From the NCBI RefSeq assembly GCF_017744675.1, contig NZ_JAGIAV010000005.1, positions 177,992-241,991 of the forward strand: a DNA stretch of 64,000 bases. Reading direction: 5' to 3'. The stretch is from Flavobacterium sp. (GTDB lineage: Bacteria > Bacteroidota > Bacteroidia > Flavobacteriales > Flavobacteriaceae). Every line of letters starts with the position of its first letter. Within the stretch, counting starts at the first letter, position 1. The notes under the pieces are model-generated. The model searched no databases. It worked only from the letters and a program-made list of their open reading frames with translations, and was not told where the DNA came from. A program made the position numbers and the translations under genes. Of the stretch, positions 15,685 through 23,711 are shown piece after piece.

Positions 15685-15758
15685 GCCGATGTAGCTCAGC
15701 TGGCTAGAGCAGCTGATTTGTAATCAGCAGGTCGTGGGTTCGAGTCCCTCTATCGGCT
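15685..15758 (+). tRNA. tRNA-Thr (anticodon TGT), copy 3
   Basis: Identical over 74 bases to copies 1 and 2. The 3' flank differs: the terminator hairpin begins 3 bases after the tRNA. Confidence 0.96.
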
Positions 15759-15761
15759 CAA

Positions 15762-15787
15762 AAACCATCACAGAAATGTGGTGGTTT
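15762..15787 (+). terminator. terminator of tRNA-Thr copy 3
   Basis: Same stem AAACCATCAC / GTGGTGGTTT, followed by a longer T run, but placed closer to the tRNA than in the other copies. Confidence 0.88.
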
Positions 15788-15799
15788 TTTTTTTGTTCC

Positions 15800-15998
15800 A
15801 AAAATAAATAAATTCCAATTTTTGAAATTCCAAATTCCAAATCTTGAGAAATTCCAATATTTAAAATTCCAAATTCCAATTTTTTTCGCCCACTCGCTAT
15901 CGCTCGGGTACAAATTCCAAATCTAAAATTCCAAATCTAAAATTCCAAATTCCAAATTGCTTCGCCGTTAGCTATCGCTGGGCTGCAAGTTCTAAACT
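15800..15998. repeat. AAATTCCAAATTCC word tract
   Basis: About 200 bp of degenerate AAATTCCAAATCT words, interrupted twice by CGCTATCGCTCGGGT / GCTATCGCTGGGC segments (about 15892-15910 and 15965-15986). The interruption word recurs at about 4190-4205. There is no fixed period or spacer pattern, so it is not a CRISPR array. No ORF is credible. Confidence 0.7.
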
Positions 15999-16037
15999 CA
16001 AACCTTTGTCAAAGTTTAAAACTTTGACAAAGGTTTG
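15999..16037. repeat. TTTGTCAAAGTTT palindrome, copy 2
   Basis: A perfect palindrome with 19-bp arms (CAAACCTTTGTCAAAGTTT and complement) around one central base. The core is the same as at 8359-8389. Confidence 0.85.
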
Positions 16038-16053
16038 AGAGGTAATAAAAATT

Positions 16054-16088
16054 CCAAATTCCAGTTCGTGTTAAGAATTGGAATTTGG
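16054..16088 (-). terminator. terminator-like hairpin after HMG-CoA reductase
   Basis: Arms CCAAATTCCA and TGGAATTTGG form a perfect 10-bp stem around a 15-base loop, followed on the minus strand by AATTTTTATT. It is built from the GGAATTT repeat word, so its terminator role is uncertain. Confidence 0.5.
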
Positions 16089-16115
16089 ATTTTAAATAAT
16101 TGGAATTTAAAAAAA

Positions 16116-17372
16116 TTATCTTCCCCATTTTTGGTGTGCTGATGTAAATTGTCCTGAAGACATTGCTGCCAAAATAGAGAGTTCGCCTGTTAGACATAAT
16201 GCAATTGCTATTTCGGCAAATTTACCGCTCTTTCCTACTCCGTAACAGCCTAAAAGCTCAAGACATTCTCTTTGGGTTGGAAAAGACGTTCCTCCGCCAA
16301 CAGTCCCCACGATCATGTTGGGCATTGTGATGGCATAATAAATATCACCGTCTTCTGTAATTTCCATTCTGGTAAATGAAAGAGCAGCTTCACCCGTACA
16401 GGCTACATCTTGTCCGCAAGCAATAAATAAAGCAGCAAGCGCATTCGATGGATGCATTCCGCTGCCTACTACGCCTGCTTTTTGGGCTCCTGTAACACAT
16501 GCTTTCCATTGTTCGAACAATAACTCCGGAGTGGTCTTTAAAACCGATTTAACGACCTCTTTTTTTATTTCGATTTCTGCAGTAAGTTTTTTTCCGCGAA
16601 CTCGAGTGTTCAAGGGGCTTATTTTTTTATCTCCAGAAAAATTACCTTCAATAGTCCAAAACACAGGTTTTATGGGGCAGTTTTCTATAATGTACTGACA
16701 TATTCTATCTGAGCAAATAGTAACCATATTTTGTCCTGACGCATCACCAGTAGAAAATTCAAATTTTAAGATCAGAATATTTCCTTCTATGTTGATGCCG
16801 ATATCATTTAAAATAGCGTAATTGCTGCTTTGTCGTGTTAGTATAGAAAAGGTTTCGGTATGGTCTAAAACCCATGAGACAAATTTGCCTAATTCGATTA
16901 CGGTTTTAAATTTAAAAGTTGGGGTTCTTTGTACGCCTTCTTGAAGCGTAATTACAGTTATTGGTCCAGATTCTCTACAGGCTTTTGCGCCTCTATTGTA
17001 AGAGGCAAGCAATGCGCCTTCGGTTGTAGCGAGAGGAACATAGAAAGGTCCTTGGGCAACGCTTCCGTTTATTACCAATGGGCCAATAATTCCGGTAGGA
17101 ATCTGGCTCATTCCGATGTAATTTTCGATATTGCCTTTTAAGCTTTCATTGTTGGTGAAAACTTTTTCTCCAGACAGAAAATCTAAATCTAAATTTAATT
17201 GGCTGCGAATAAAATTGAGACGCAATTTTTGACCATTTAATGTATAAGGATCTTGATCAGGAATTTTTTCTGCTTGAGAGTGTTTTGGATTATAAGATTC
17301 TAATTTGTGAAAAACGGACGAATCTATGTAATCATACTTAGGTCGACTGATGTTGCTGGTTAAATTTTCCAT
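16116..17372 (-). CDS. hydroxymethylglutaryl-CoA reductase
   Basis: The enzyme makes mevalonate from HMG-CoA, the committed step of the mevalonate route to isoprenoids. All catalytic residues can be placed in the 418-residue protein: Glu118 (ATTEGALL), Asp210 in STGDASGQNMVT, Lys in VRGKKLTAEIEI (261/262), Asp322 in ACGQDVACTGE, and His413 near the C-terminus (TSAHQKWGR). There is no membrane domain, so it is soluble. The TMPNMIVGTVGGGTSFPTQ stretch is close to the class I (NADPH) form. It appears to be a single-gene unit. With idi at 12.4 kb it indicates a mevalonate-type pathway. Confidence 0.93.
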   Translation of the reverse strand: MENLTSNISRPKYDYIDSSVFHKLESYNPKHSQAEKIPDQDPYTLNGQKLRLNFIRSQLNLDLDFLSGEKVFTNNESLKGNIENYIGMSQIPTGIIGPLVINGSVAQGPFYVPLATTEGALLASYNRGAKACRESGPITVITLQEGVQRTPTFKFKTVIELGKFVSWVLDHTETFSILTRQSSNYAILNDIGINIEGNILILKFEFSTGDASGQNMVTICSDRICQYIIENCPIKPVFWTIEGNFSGDKKISPLNTRVRGKKLTAEIEIKKEVVKSVLKTTPELLFEQWKACVTGAQKAGVVGSGMHPSNALAALFIACGQDVACTGEAALSFTRMEITEDGDIYYAITMPNMIVGTVGGGTSFPTQRECLELLGCYGVGKSGKFAEIAIALCLTGELSILAAMSSGQFTSAHQKWGR

Positions 17373-17510
17373 AAATGTAGTTTTTTAATTTGAAGCTAAG
17401 TTATTACAAATTAAATTTATATTTATGTAAATTCTGACAATTTAACTTTTAATTATTTGATTGTCAATTATTTATGATAATAAAAATGGATGCCAAAAAA
17501 AAAGGCATAA

Positions 17511-17543
17511 AAAAATCCTGTTCTTTTAAAAAACAGGATTTTT
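17511..17543 (-). terminator. terminator with no assigned gene
   Basis: A perfect 12-bp stem AAAAATCCTGTT / AACAGGATTTTT with a 9-base loop and, on the minus strand, a T run. The nearest upstream gene on this strand already has its own terminator at 17742-17772, so this one implies a further small transcript between them. Confidence 0.75.
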
Positions 17544-17596
17544 GAGAAGATCAAAAAGTGTTAATTTTAGTGTGTAACTTGTTGATTTTTATTTTA

Positions 17597-17671
17597 TTAA
17601 GGTGTTGTGTCTGTCATTTTTATAATTTCGGCAGTGCGTTTTTTTGTAGGCGATGTTTTTTTTGGAGTCAT
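17597..17671 (-). CDS. possible 24-aa basic small ORF (or relic of the DUF4369 gene)
   Basis: Between two minus-strand terminators lies a 24-codon ORF starting ATG-ACT-CCA and ending TAA; the product is Lys/Thr-rich (MTPKKTSPTKKRTAEIIK...). There is no clear promoter. About 45 bases around its start (17655-17709) also resemble the end of the DUF4369 gene next door (shared TTTTGGAGTCAT, then GATTTT-GAAT and TCAAGAA, matching 17906-17947), so it might instead be a decayed partial duplicate. I list it as a candidate only. Confidence 0.25.
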   Translation of the reverse strand: MTPKKTSPTKKRTAEIIKMTDTTP

Positions 17672-17741
17672 TGATTTTGAATTGCCTCAAGAATTGCATT
17701 TTGAATTTTAAAGTAAGTAAACCTACTGTATTTGATAAACA

Positions 17742-17772
17742 AAAAATGCCCTGAAAAATTCAGGGCATTTTT
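17742..17772 (-). terminator. terminator of the DUF4369 lipoprotein gene
   Basis: A perfect 14-bp stem AAAAATGCCCTGAA / TTCAGGGCATTTTT with a 3-base loop, 17 bases past the stop codon of the minus-strand gene at 17789. Confidence 0.88.
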
Positions 17773-17788
17773 GTTGTTATACAACGAA

Positions 17789-18553
17789 TTACTTTTGTGT
17801 TTCGGTTGCTGCAGCTTCAGTGTTAGCGGCTGGAGTTTTTTGTTCTTCTTTTTTAATATCAGCTACATATTTTGTCAGTTTCTTTCCATAAAGCGATTGG
17901 GCAACTTTTGGAGTCATCGATTTTTGAATCGTATCAAGAAACTTTAAGTTGATGTCGTAAATCTCTGCTAAAGCAATGTAAGGCGCTACCTCGTGGTCTT
18001 TATTGTTGATGGCAAAGTTTGTAGCGTATAGATATTTTCTTTTGATGTTTGACTGTTGTTTTGCATCAATACTGTCAATTGCTTTTTGATCTTTTCTTTT
18101 TAGCGCTTTAAATTTTGATTCTACCATTGAAAGGTTTTCATCTCTAAAACGAGAGTTTATTTTTTGATATTCTTCGTATAATTCCTGATTTTTAGATCCA
18201 GTGATTTTTGCGCCAGCGATGAAGTTGTCTAAATTGGTGTCAATATTAATATTTCCTGGTTCGGCAAAGAATAAAATATTATTGTCTAAAGAGTTTGTTA
18301 CGCCTCGATCTAAATATAGGTATAGCATTTCTGGAGATTCTAATTTAATGTCTCTTTCAAAAGCCGAATTTCCGTCAATTTTAATGCTGTCAATGGCAAC
18401 AAGAGAAGTGTCAACAATTCTTTGGATATATAAAGTTCCGGTTTTTAACCCTTTAATGTTTCCTGTGATGTGTAGGTTGTCAGCAGCTGTTTCTTTTTTG
18501 CTGCAAGATGCTAATACTGCAAGTGTAACAAAAGCAATTAATGTTTTTTTCAT
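17789..18553 (-). CDS. DUF4369-domain lipoprotein
   Basis: A 254-residue lipoprotein (MKKTLIAFVTLAVLASC, lipid Cys17). The mature N-terminus carries a DUF4369-type beta domain: ITGNIKGLKTGTLYIQRIVDTSLVAIDSIKIDG, then ILFFAEPGNINIDTNLDNFIAGAKITGSKNQELYEEYQ. In many Bacteroidota this domain precedes a thioredoxin-like domain (AhpC/TSA), but here a helical, Lys/Glu-rich region replaces it and the protein ends in an Ala/Thr-rich low-complexity tail (AANTEAAATETQK). There is no CxxC motif, so no redox role is expected. It is a monocistronic envelope protein of unknown function. Confidence 0.82.
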   Translation of the reverse strand: MKKTLIAFVTLAVLASCSKKETAADNLHITGNIKGLKTGTLYIQRIVDTSLVAIDSIKIDGNSAFERDIKLESPEMLYLYLDRGVTNSLDNNILFFAEPGNINIDTNLDNFIAGAKITGSKNQELYEEYQKINSRFRDENLSMVESKFKALKRKDQKAIDSIDAKQQSNIKRKYLYATNFAINNKDHEVAPYIALAEIYDINLKFLDTIQKSMTPKVAQSLYGKKLTKYVADIKKEEQKTPAANTEAAATETQK

Positions 18554-18633
18554 TGGTTTTTGAGATTTTGGTGCAAAATAAAGAAAATAGTTTAAATGTA
18601 AAGAGACAGGCGTTTTATTTTTAGAAAAAAAAT

Positions 18634-18663
18634 AAATCCCAATCTATTTCTAAATTGGGATTT
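18634..18663 (-). terminator. terminator of the 275-aa lipoprotein gene
   Basis: Stem AAATCCCAAT / ATTGGGATTT (10 bp, perfect) with a 10-base loop and A/T-rich flanks, 23 bases after the minus-strand stop codon. Confidence 0.8.
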
Positions 18664-18685
18664 TAAAGCAGTGTAGAAAAAGGTG

Positions 18686-19513
18686 TTACATTGATAAATT
18701 GAATGAAGTCCCGTTTTCGTGAGTATAAGTATAAAGTGCGTCACAGTCATTGTTTCCGTAATCGATAACGCCGTTTAAAATGCCTCCTTGTACTTTTAAT
18801 TGTCCTTTAGAGATAAATAAACAAGAATATTTTTTAATTAAGGATTGTTGTACAGTCAAAGTAAGTGTTACGCCATTTGACGATGTTACGGTATGTGTGC
18901 CTTCTGTAATTTCGTAAACATTGTCAGATAGAACTAAAGGCGTATCTACACCTGCAGTTTGTTTGGTAGTATAAGTTCCAGAATTGGTGTAAACAGCTCC
19001 TTGTAAATCTGTCAATTTACCATTAGTAACTTTTCTAGTCCATTGTGGTACGGTAGGAGTAGTTGTAGTATTGACATATTCAATAGTTCCTTCTAATTTG
19101 ATTCCGCTTATAGAATAATCAATTCTTTCAATGGTCATTTTGCTTCCAGTTTCAGTGATTGGTCCAGAAAGCGTTATTTTTAGTTTTCCTTTTCTTGTAA
19201 GGTTTCCGTCTTGGCACCCAGTTGTTCCGAAATCAGCTAAAAAAACTTTAGGATAATTTCCTGCATTTGTTGTAACTGTAATTGTTGCGCAAACTCCAGG
19301 AGCGGTTTCGGCAGTTTTTCCAGTAGTTGAGGTGTTGGTGCCAATTGAAAGACCAGTGTTAAGATCCATTTCGTTTGAAGTGTCTACTGCAACTGAAGCT
19401 CCAATGCTGGTTAGATTTGTTGATGCTGTTTCATCGTGATTGTCGCTTGAACAAGAAACATAAATAAGTGCTGTTGCACAAAGAGTTGTTAATAAAACGA
19501 TAGTTTTTTTCAT
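18686..19513 (-). CDS. beta-rich hypothetical lipoprotein, 275 aa
   Basis: I do not recognise the family. The signal is MKKTIVLLTTLCATALIYVSC (lipid Cys21), followed by an SSD N-terminus and a Thr/Ser-rich linker (about 25-70). The rest is rich in beta-strand patterns (KLKITLSGPITETGSK, YSISGIKLEGTIEYVN, WTRKVTNGKLTDLQG, YTTKQTAGVDTP) and ends in a Cys-Asp segment (DYGNNDCDALYTYTHENG). Three conserved-looking Cys (CATITV, GCQDG, NDCDA) may form disulfides. The alternating strand pattern suggests a beta-sandwich on the cell surface or in the periplasm. It stands alone with its own terminator. Confidence 0.7.
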   Translation of the reverse strand: MKKTIVLLTTLCATALIYVSCSSDNHDETASTNLTSIGASVAVDTSNEMDLNTGLSIGTNTSTTGKTAETAPGVCATITVTTNAGNYPKVFLADFGTTGCQDGNLTRKGKLKITLSGPITETGSKMTIERIDYSISGIKLEGTIEYVNTTTTPTVPQWTRKVTNGKLTDLQGAVYTNSGTYTTKQTAGVDTPLVLSDNVYEITEGTHTVTSSNGVTLTLTVQQSLIKKYSCLFISKGQLKVQGGILNGVIDYGNNDCDALYTYTHENGTSFNLSM

Positions 19514-19583
19514 AGTGGTATTTGTTTTGGATTAGATTAATAAGGCAATCAAATGTAATAAAAAAACGAATTACAATTAAAAA

Positions 19584-19609
19584 ATCCTGTAATGGTTAAT
19601 TTACAGGAT
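19584..19609 (-). terminator. terminator of the patatin-like gene
   Basis: Stem ATCCTGTAA / TTACAGGAT with an 8-base loop, followed on the minus strand by TTTTTT. Confidence 0.78.
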
Positions 19610-19661
19610 CAATAACGCTTTTTAGAAGAAAAAATTATCATAAGTAATTTTAGAAATAACT

Positions 19662-20927
19662 TTAAACAGATTTGTAATAATCGCTTTTTGCCTTTCTAAT
19701 TTTTTTGTATTCTTCCCAATTGAAACGATTTAGAAAATCGGCTGCATTTTGAGCGCCTCTTATAAAAAGGTCGATTTTTGCATCGTCGGTAAGGTTGAAG
19801 TTTAACCAGTTATGGCTTCCAGTATCAATATATCCGATTAGGTTTTTAAAATCTGGATTCTTTTGCAAAAATTCAGAGTCATAACCGTATCGGGCAGTGT
19901 CGAACATCGAGCTTATTAGGTTGGAGAATTTTTCATTCTTGTTAATTTCGTTTTTATCATAACCCAGTTTAATTCCGAAAGTTGGAGAAGCAGGCACATT
20001 AAGGTTTTCGTGAAAAATATCGATTGGAAAATTGGAAATAATACCGCCATCCATAAACATAACTTCAGATGGCACTGATGTTCGGAGGCATGTTGCATCA
20101 TTCCATTTATTCCAAGCCTCAATTCCGCTTGGGATATTTTTTATTTTAAAAGGGGTGAAAAATAACGGAATCGACATCGAAGCGCGCACAAAATCGGCTG
20201 GATTCTGTACATCTGGATTAGAATAAAATAAATCAATCATTTTCGGAAATATGATTTTGCTTTCTGTGGTAATATCTGCCGTAATTATTGCCATTTGACT
20301 CCAATGATCTACTCTTGTATATTCTGCTTTGTCTCCTTGATTTGGTAGATTTATTCGATATAATTTGTTTTCGTCTGAGACTCCTTTTGCTCTTAATGCT
20401 TTCAAATCGGCATAATTTTTTATTCCTTTTTGCGAAAGCAGATTGGTCATCCATTGATGAAAATTGTTTCCCGGATTTAATCCCAAATCATCTTTAAAGT
20501 TATCCACCACCTGACAGCCTTTCATTATTAATTTCAAATTTCCAGCATCACTTAATAAGGCATCGATAAATTCACGTGCGTCATGATCGCCATCAACAAA
20601 ATCATATAAGTTTTTATTGCATAAACAATCTAGAATCCATTCTGACTTTTCCATATCGCAAGTTCCTGCAGCTGCCATAAGCATTGTGTTAATGCTTCCT
20701 GCTGAGGTTCCTGCCAGGCTTAAAAAACGAATTCCCATTTTTTCTAAAACATATACATAACCGACTAGAGCGATTCCGAGAACGCCGCCTCCTTCTTGTA
20801 CGAGATCAACATACTGGCAATTATTATTGTCTATAATGTCAGAGTATTTTTTGTCTTTAATCTGTTCTTTTAAATCTTTTATAATTGCTAGAACTGCTCC
20901 ATTTTCGGTAAATTTCTTTTTATCCAT
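19662..20927 (-). CDS. patatin-like phospholipase
   Basis: A 421-residue serine lipid acyl hydrolase of the patatin fold. The oxyanion glycine loop is QEGGGVLG (44-51), the nucleophile elbow is GTSAG with Ser75, and the catalytic Asp293 lies in MFMDGGIISNFPID, the DGG motif of the Ser-Asp dyad. There is no signal peptide; the N-terminus is a charged helix (AIIKDLKEQIKDKK), so it should act in the cytoplasm or at the inner face of the membrane. Length is slightly above a minimal patatin domain because of an insert at about 85-200. Transcribed alone. The lipid substrate cannot be told from sequence. Confidence 0.9.
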   Translation of the reverse strand: MDKKKFTENGAVLAIIKDLKEQIKDKKYSDIIDNNNCQYVDLVQEGGGVLGIALVGYVYVLEKMGIRFLSLAGTSAGSINTMLMAAAGTCDMEKSEWILDCLCNKNLYDFVDGDHDAREFIDALLSDAGNLKLIMKGCQVVDNFKDDLGLNPGNNFHQWMTNLLSQKGIKNYADLKALRAKGVSDENKLYRINLPNQGDKAEYTRVDHWSQMAIITADITTESKIIFPKMIDLFYSNPDVQNPADFVRASMSIPLFFTPFKIKNIPSGIEAWNKWNDATCLRTSVPSEVMFMDGGIISNFPIDIFHENLNVPASPTFGIKLGYDKNEINKNEKFSNLISSMFDTARYGYDSEFLQKNPDFKNLIGYIDTGSHNWLNFNLTDDAKIDLFIRGAQNAADFLNRFNWEEYKKIRKAKSDYYKSV

Positions 20928-21045
20928 GATTTCTAGAATTTTAGATTTGTTTTTGTAATTTATTGGTTTTTAAAGTTATAGAATCATGTTTTGCGAGAAA
21001 AGGGGAGATTAGCCCTTTTTTGAAGGGTAATTTTTAGGACAAAAA

Positions 21046-21074
21046 AAATCCTGCAAACTTAATTTGCAGGATTT
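21046..21074 (-). terminator. terminator of htpG
   Basis: A perfect 12-bp stem AAATCCTGCAAA / TTTGCAGGATTT with a 5-base loop and a T run on the minus strand, 24 bases past the htpG stop. Confidence 0.88.
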
Positions 21075-21097
21075 CTAAATATTTATTTTGAAATGAA

Positions 21098-22981
21098 TTA
21101 TTTAATCATTTCGAAACTTCTCTTAACAAACGCAGTAAGCGCTTCACCTTTTAATAGGTTTTGAGATAATTTAGCTAAATCTAAAGCTTGTTTAACTAAG
21201 TGTTCTTGGTGCGTTTTGTCTTCTGTATTTAAAATGCTTGAAGCCAAATCAGAATTGGTATTTACAACCAAATTGTACATTTCTGGCATATTACCCATTC
21301 CGAACATTCCTCCGCCACCAGTTTGGCTCATTTCCTTCATTCTACGCATAAATTCTGGCTGCGTGATAATGAAAGGAGCTGCTTGAGAATCCATCGCTTC
21401 CAATTGAACGCTATACGCTTTTGGAATATAAGCTTCTAAAGAAGTTTTAAGGGCTGCTTTTTCGTCATCAGATAACTTAGAAATAGCATTTTCTTCTTTT
21501 TTGATTAAGTTGTCAATGTGATCAGAGTCAACACGTACAAAAGTTAATCCGCTGTTATCGTTTTCAATTTTCTGAATTAAGTGTGAAATAATCGGAGAAT
21601 CTAAAAGCAATACTTCGTATCCTTTATCTTTTGCAGCTTGAATATAAGAGTGTTGAGCATCTTTGTTTCCGGCATAAAGAACTACCAATTTACCATCTTT
21701 ATCCGTCTGGTTTTCTTTTAGTTTTTCTTTTAATTCGTCTAAAGTAAAGTACGTGTCGTCTACCGTTGGGTATAAAACAAATGCACCTGCTTTTTCGTAG
21801 AATTTCTCTTCAGAAAGCATTCCGTATTCTAAAACGATTTTGATATCGTTCCATTTTGCTTCAAAATCAGCACGGTTTTCGTTAAATAAAGCTTTTAATT
21901 TATCAGCTACTTTACGAGTAATGTAGTTTGAAATTTTCTTAACCGCTCCGTCAGCCTGTAAACCAGAACGAGAAACGTTTAACGGAATATCTGGCGAATC
22001 GATCACTCCTTTTAGCATAGTTAAGAATTCAGGAACAATTCCTTCTACGTTGTCAGTAACGTAAACTTGGTTTTGGTACAACTGAATTTTATCTTTCTGG
22101 ATCTGCATGTCTGTACCCAATTTAGGGAAATACAAAATACCAGTTAAGTTAAACGGATAATCTACATTTAAATGAATGTTGAATAACGGCTCTTCAAATT
22201 GCATTGGATACAATTCTCTGTAGAAGTTTTTGTAATCCTCATCAGATAATTCAGAAGGCTGTTTTGTCCAAGCTGGATTTGGATTGTTAATGATATTGTC
22301 AGTTTCAACAGTTTCATTTACATAATCTTCTGGAGCATCTTCTGGTTTAGGAAGTGTTTCAGTTCTTGTTCCGAATTTAATCGGAATAGGCATGAATTTG
22401 TTGTATTTGTTTAATAAGCCAGCAATTTTAGAATCTTCTAAGAACTCAAGAGAATCTTCTGCAATGTGAAGAATAATTTCAGTTCCGCGTGAAGTTTTGT
22501 CAGCAGGCTCTAAAGTAAACTCAGGACTTCCGTCGCATGTCCAATGTGCTGCAGGCTCATCTTTGTACGATTTTGTAATAATTTCAACTTTTTCAGCTAC
22601 CATAAATGCAGAGTAGAAACCAAGACCAAAATGTCCGATGATTCCAGAATCTTTTGCAGAATCTTTGTATTTGTCCAAAAATTCCTCAGCACCAGAAAAA
22701 GCTACCTGATTGATGTATTTTTCAACTTCATCAGCCGTCATACCCAAACCTTGATCGATAATGTGGATTTTTTTGCCTTCTTTGTCCACTTTAACTTCAA
22801 TAATTGGGTTTCCGTATTCTACTTTAGCTTCACCAATGCTAATTAGATGTTTTAATTTTAAAGTAGCATCAGTACCGTTAGAAACAAGCTCACGCAAGAA
22901 AATTTCGTGGTCACTGTACAAGAACTTTTTAATTAATGGAAAAATGTTTTCTACCGAAACATTAATTTTACCTGTTGCCAT
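21098..22981 (-). CDS. htpG: molecular chaperone HtpG (Hsp90)
   Basis: A 627-residue cytosolic Hsp90. The N-terminal ATP site shows FLRELVSNGTDAT (Glu and Asn of the GHKL fold), IDQGLGMT and GHFGLGFYSAFMVA. A middle domain begins at about 230 with YKNFYRELYP and includes GVIDSPDIPLNVSR, a strong family signature. The C-terminal dimer domain ends with ALTAFVKRSFEMIK. Compared with E. coli HtpG it has a Gly/Met-rich piece (TGGGGMFGMGNMPEM) in the C-terminal domain, common in this phylum. It is single-gene, with a clear terminator. A heat-shock promoter was not identified. Confidence 0.96.
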   Translation of the reverse strand: MATGKINVSVENIFPLIKKFLYSDHEIFLRELVSNGTDATLKLKHLISIGEAKVEYGNPIIEVKVDKEGKKIHIIDQGLGMTADEVEKYINQVAFSGAEEFLDKYKDSAKDSGIIGHFGLGFYSAFMVAEKVEIITKSYKDEPAAHWTCDGSPEFTLEPADKTSRGTEIILHIAEDSLEFLEDSKIAGLLNKYNKFMPIPIKFGTRTETLPKPEDAPEDYVNETVETDNIINNPNPAWTKQPSELSDEDYKNFYRELYPMQFEEPLFNIHLNVDYPFNLTGILYFPKLGTDMQIQKDKIQLYQNQVYVTDNVEGIVPEFLTMLKGVIDSPDIPLNVSRSGLQADGAVKKISNYITRKVADKLKALFNENRADFEAKWNDIKIVLEYGMLSEEKFYEKAGAFVLYPTVDDTYFTLDELKEKLKENQTDKDGKLVVLYAGNKDAQHSYIQAAKDKGYEVLLLDSPIISHLIQKIENDNSGLTFVRVDSDHIDNLIKKEENAISKLSDDEKAALKTSLEAYIPKAYSVQLEAMDSQAAPFIITQPEFMRRMKEMSQTGGGGMFGMGNMPEMYNLVVNTNSDLASSILNTEDKTHQEHLVKQALDLAKLSQNLLKGEALTAFVKRSFEMIK

Positions 22982-23124
22982 ATTTTTTAATTTTTTGATT
23001 TAATTTGATGATTTTCATTCATTCAAATAGAATACCAATTGTTTTTTGGGTGACAAAATGTCGGAAATGTTAATTTTGAAAGAAAATAAATAGATTCTAA
23101 AACGAAAAATATCTTAATGAATCG

Positions 23125-23132
23125 TATATTTG
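23125..23132 (+). promoter_or_regulatory. -7 promoter box before the lipocalin-like gene
   Basis: TATATTTG, 53 bases before the chosen ATG at 23186. This supports the downstream start, because the earlier in-frame start at 23144 would leave almost no leader. Confidence 0.6.
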
Positions 23133-23185
23133 TGGTACAATAATTGTTAAAAAGGCAAGTTATTAATCTAAAAAAATTGTACAAA

Positions 23186-23692
23186 ATGAAGAAGAGTATT
23201 TTTATATGCTTGATTGCCGCTATGTTTTTTGCATGCAAATCAGCTTCGTCAACAACAGCTTCATCATCTGAAGCAACAACGCTTTCAACAAAACTTGACA
23301 AATCGACTCAAGTAGCGTTAAAAGGAAATTGGGTGCTTACCAATGTGTCTTATCCGGGGTCGGATTACATCAAAGTAAATTCATTTGATTTAGCCGATTC
23401 TAAATGTTTTATTGGAAGTACTTGGAGCTTTATTTCAAATAATAATAAAGGAAATATGGCTTTAACTTCTCCAAGTTGTACTGGATTTTCTTCGCCAATT
23501 GTATGGAGTATCAATAGCCAAGGTTTGTTTGTGTTAAAAATTCTTAACGCAGGAGAAAAAGCAAAAAAAGTAAGAGATGGTTATTTGCTTAAAGTTGCTG
23601 GCGTAACTGAAAGCTCGTTTCAGTTAATTGATAACATCAACGTTGGGGGTCAGGTAAAAGATGTAGTTTACCAATTCCAAAGAGCTAATTAA
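23186..23692 (+). CDS. lipocalin-like lipoprotein
   Basis: A 168-residue lipoprotein when started at the ATG at 23186 (MKKSIFICLIAAMFFAC, lipid Cys17). A Ser/Thr-rich linker (about 20-45) leads to a small beta-barrel of lipocalin-like type: LKGNWVLTNVSYPG, GSTWSFISNNNKGNMALT, PIVWSINSQGLFVLKI, SSFQLIDNINVGGQVKDVVYQFQR. The opening G-x-W and the strand pattern are the evidence. Two Cys (SKCFIG, PSCTG) may form a disulfide. It lies 19 bases before the OmpA-family gene, and the two are probably cotranscribed, pointing to an outer-membrane role. Confidence 0.75.
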   Translation: MKKSIFICLIAAMFFACKSASSTTASSSEATTLSTKLDKSTQVALKGNWVLTNVSYPGSDYIKVNSFDLADSKCFIGSTWSFISNNNKGNMALTSPSCTGFSSPIVWSINSQGLFVLKILNAGEKAKKVRDGYLLKVAGVTESSFQLIDNINVGGQVKDVVYQFQRAN

Positions 23693-23711
23693 TTATTTAA
23701 AGATATAGAAA

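Larger units (their letters stand above)
15313..15758 (+). repeat. tandem 186-bp repeat carrying tRNA-Thr genes
   Basis: Starts of the three tRNAs are exactly 186 bp apart. The unit contains the tRNA, a terminator hairpin and the next promoter. Units starting at 15313 and 15499 appear identical over 186 bp. The third copy ends with a slightly shorter flank (the AACGG words before the hairpin are lost). This is a recent tandem duplication. Confidence 0.92.

Noticed and set aside
15313..15758. Integration hotspot at the tRNA-Thr cluster
   Set aside because: No integrase gene and no truncated tRNA copy as an attachment-site repeat is seen within the window.
15800..15998. A possible CRISPR array from repeated AAATTCC words
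   Set aside because: There is no fixed repeat length, no unique spacers of even size and no cas genes in the window.
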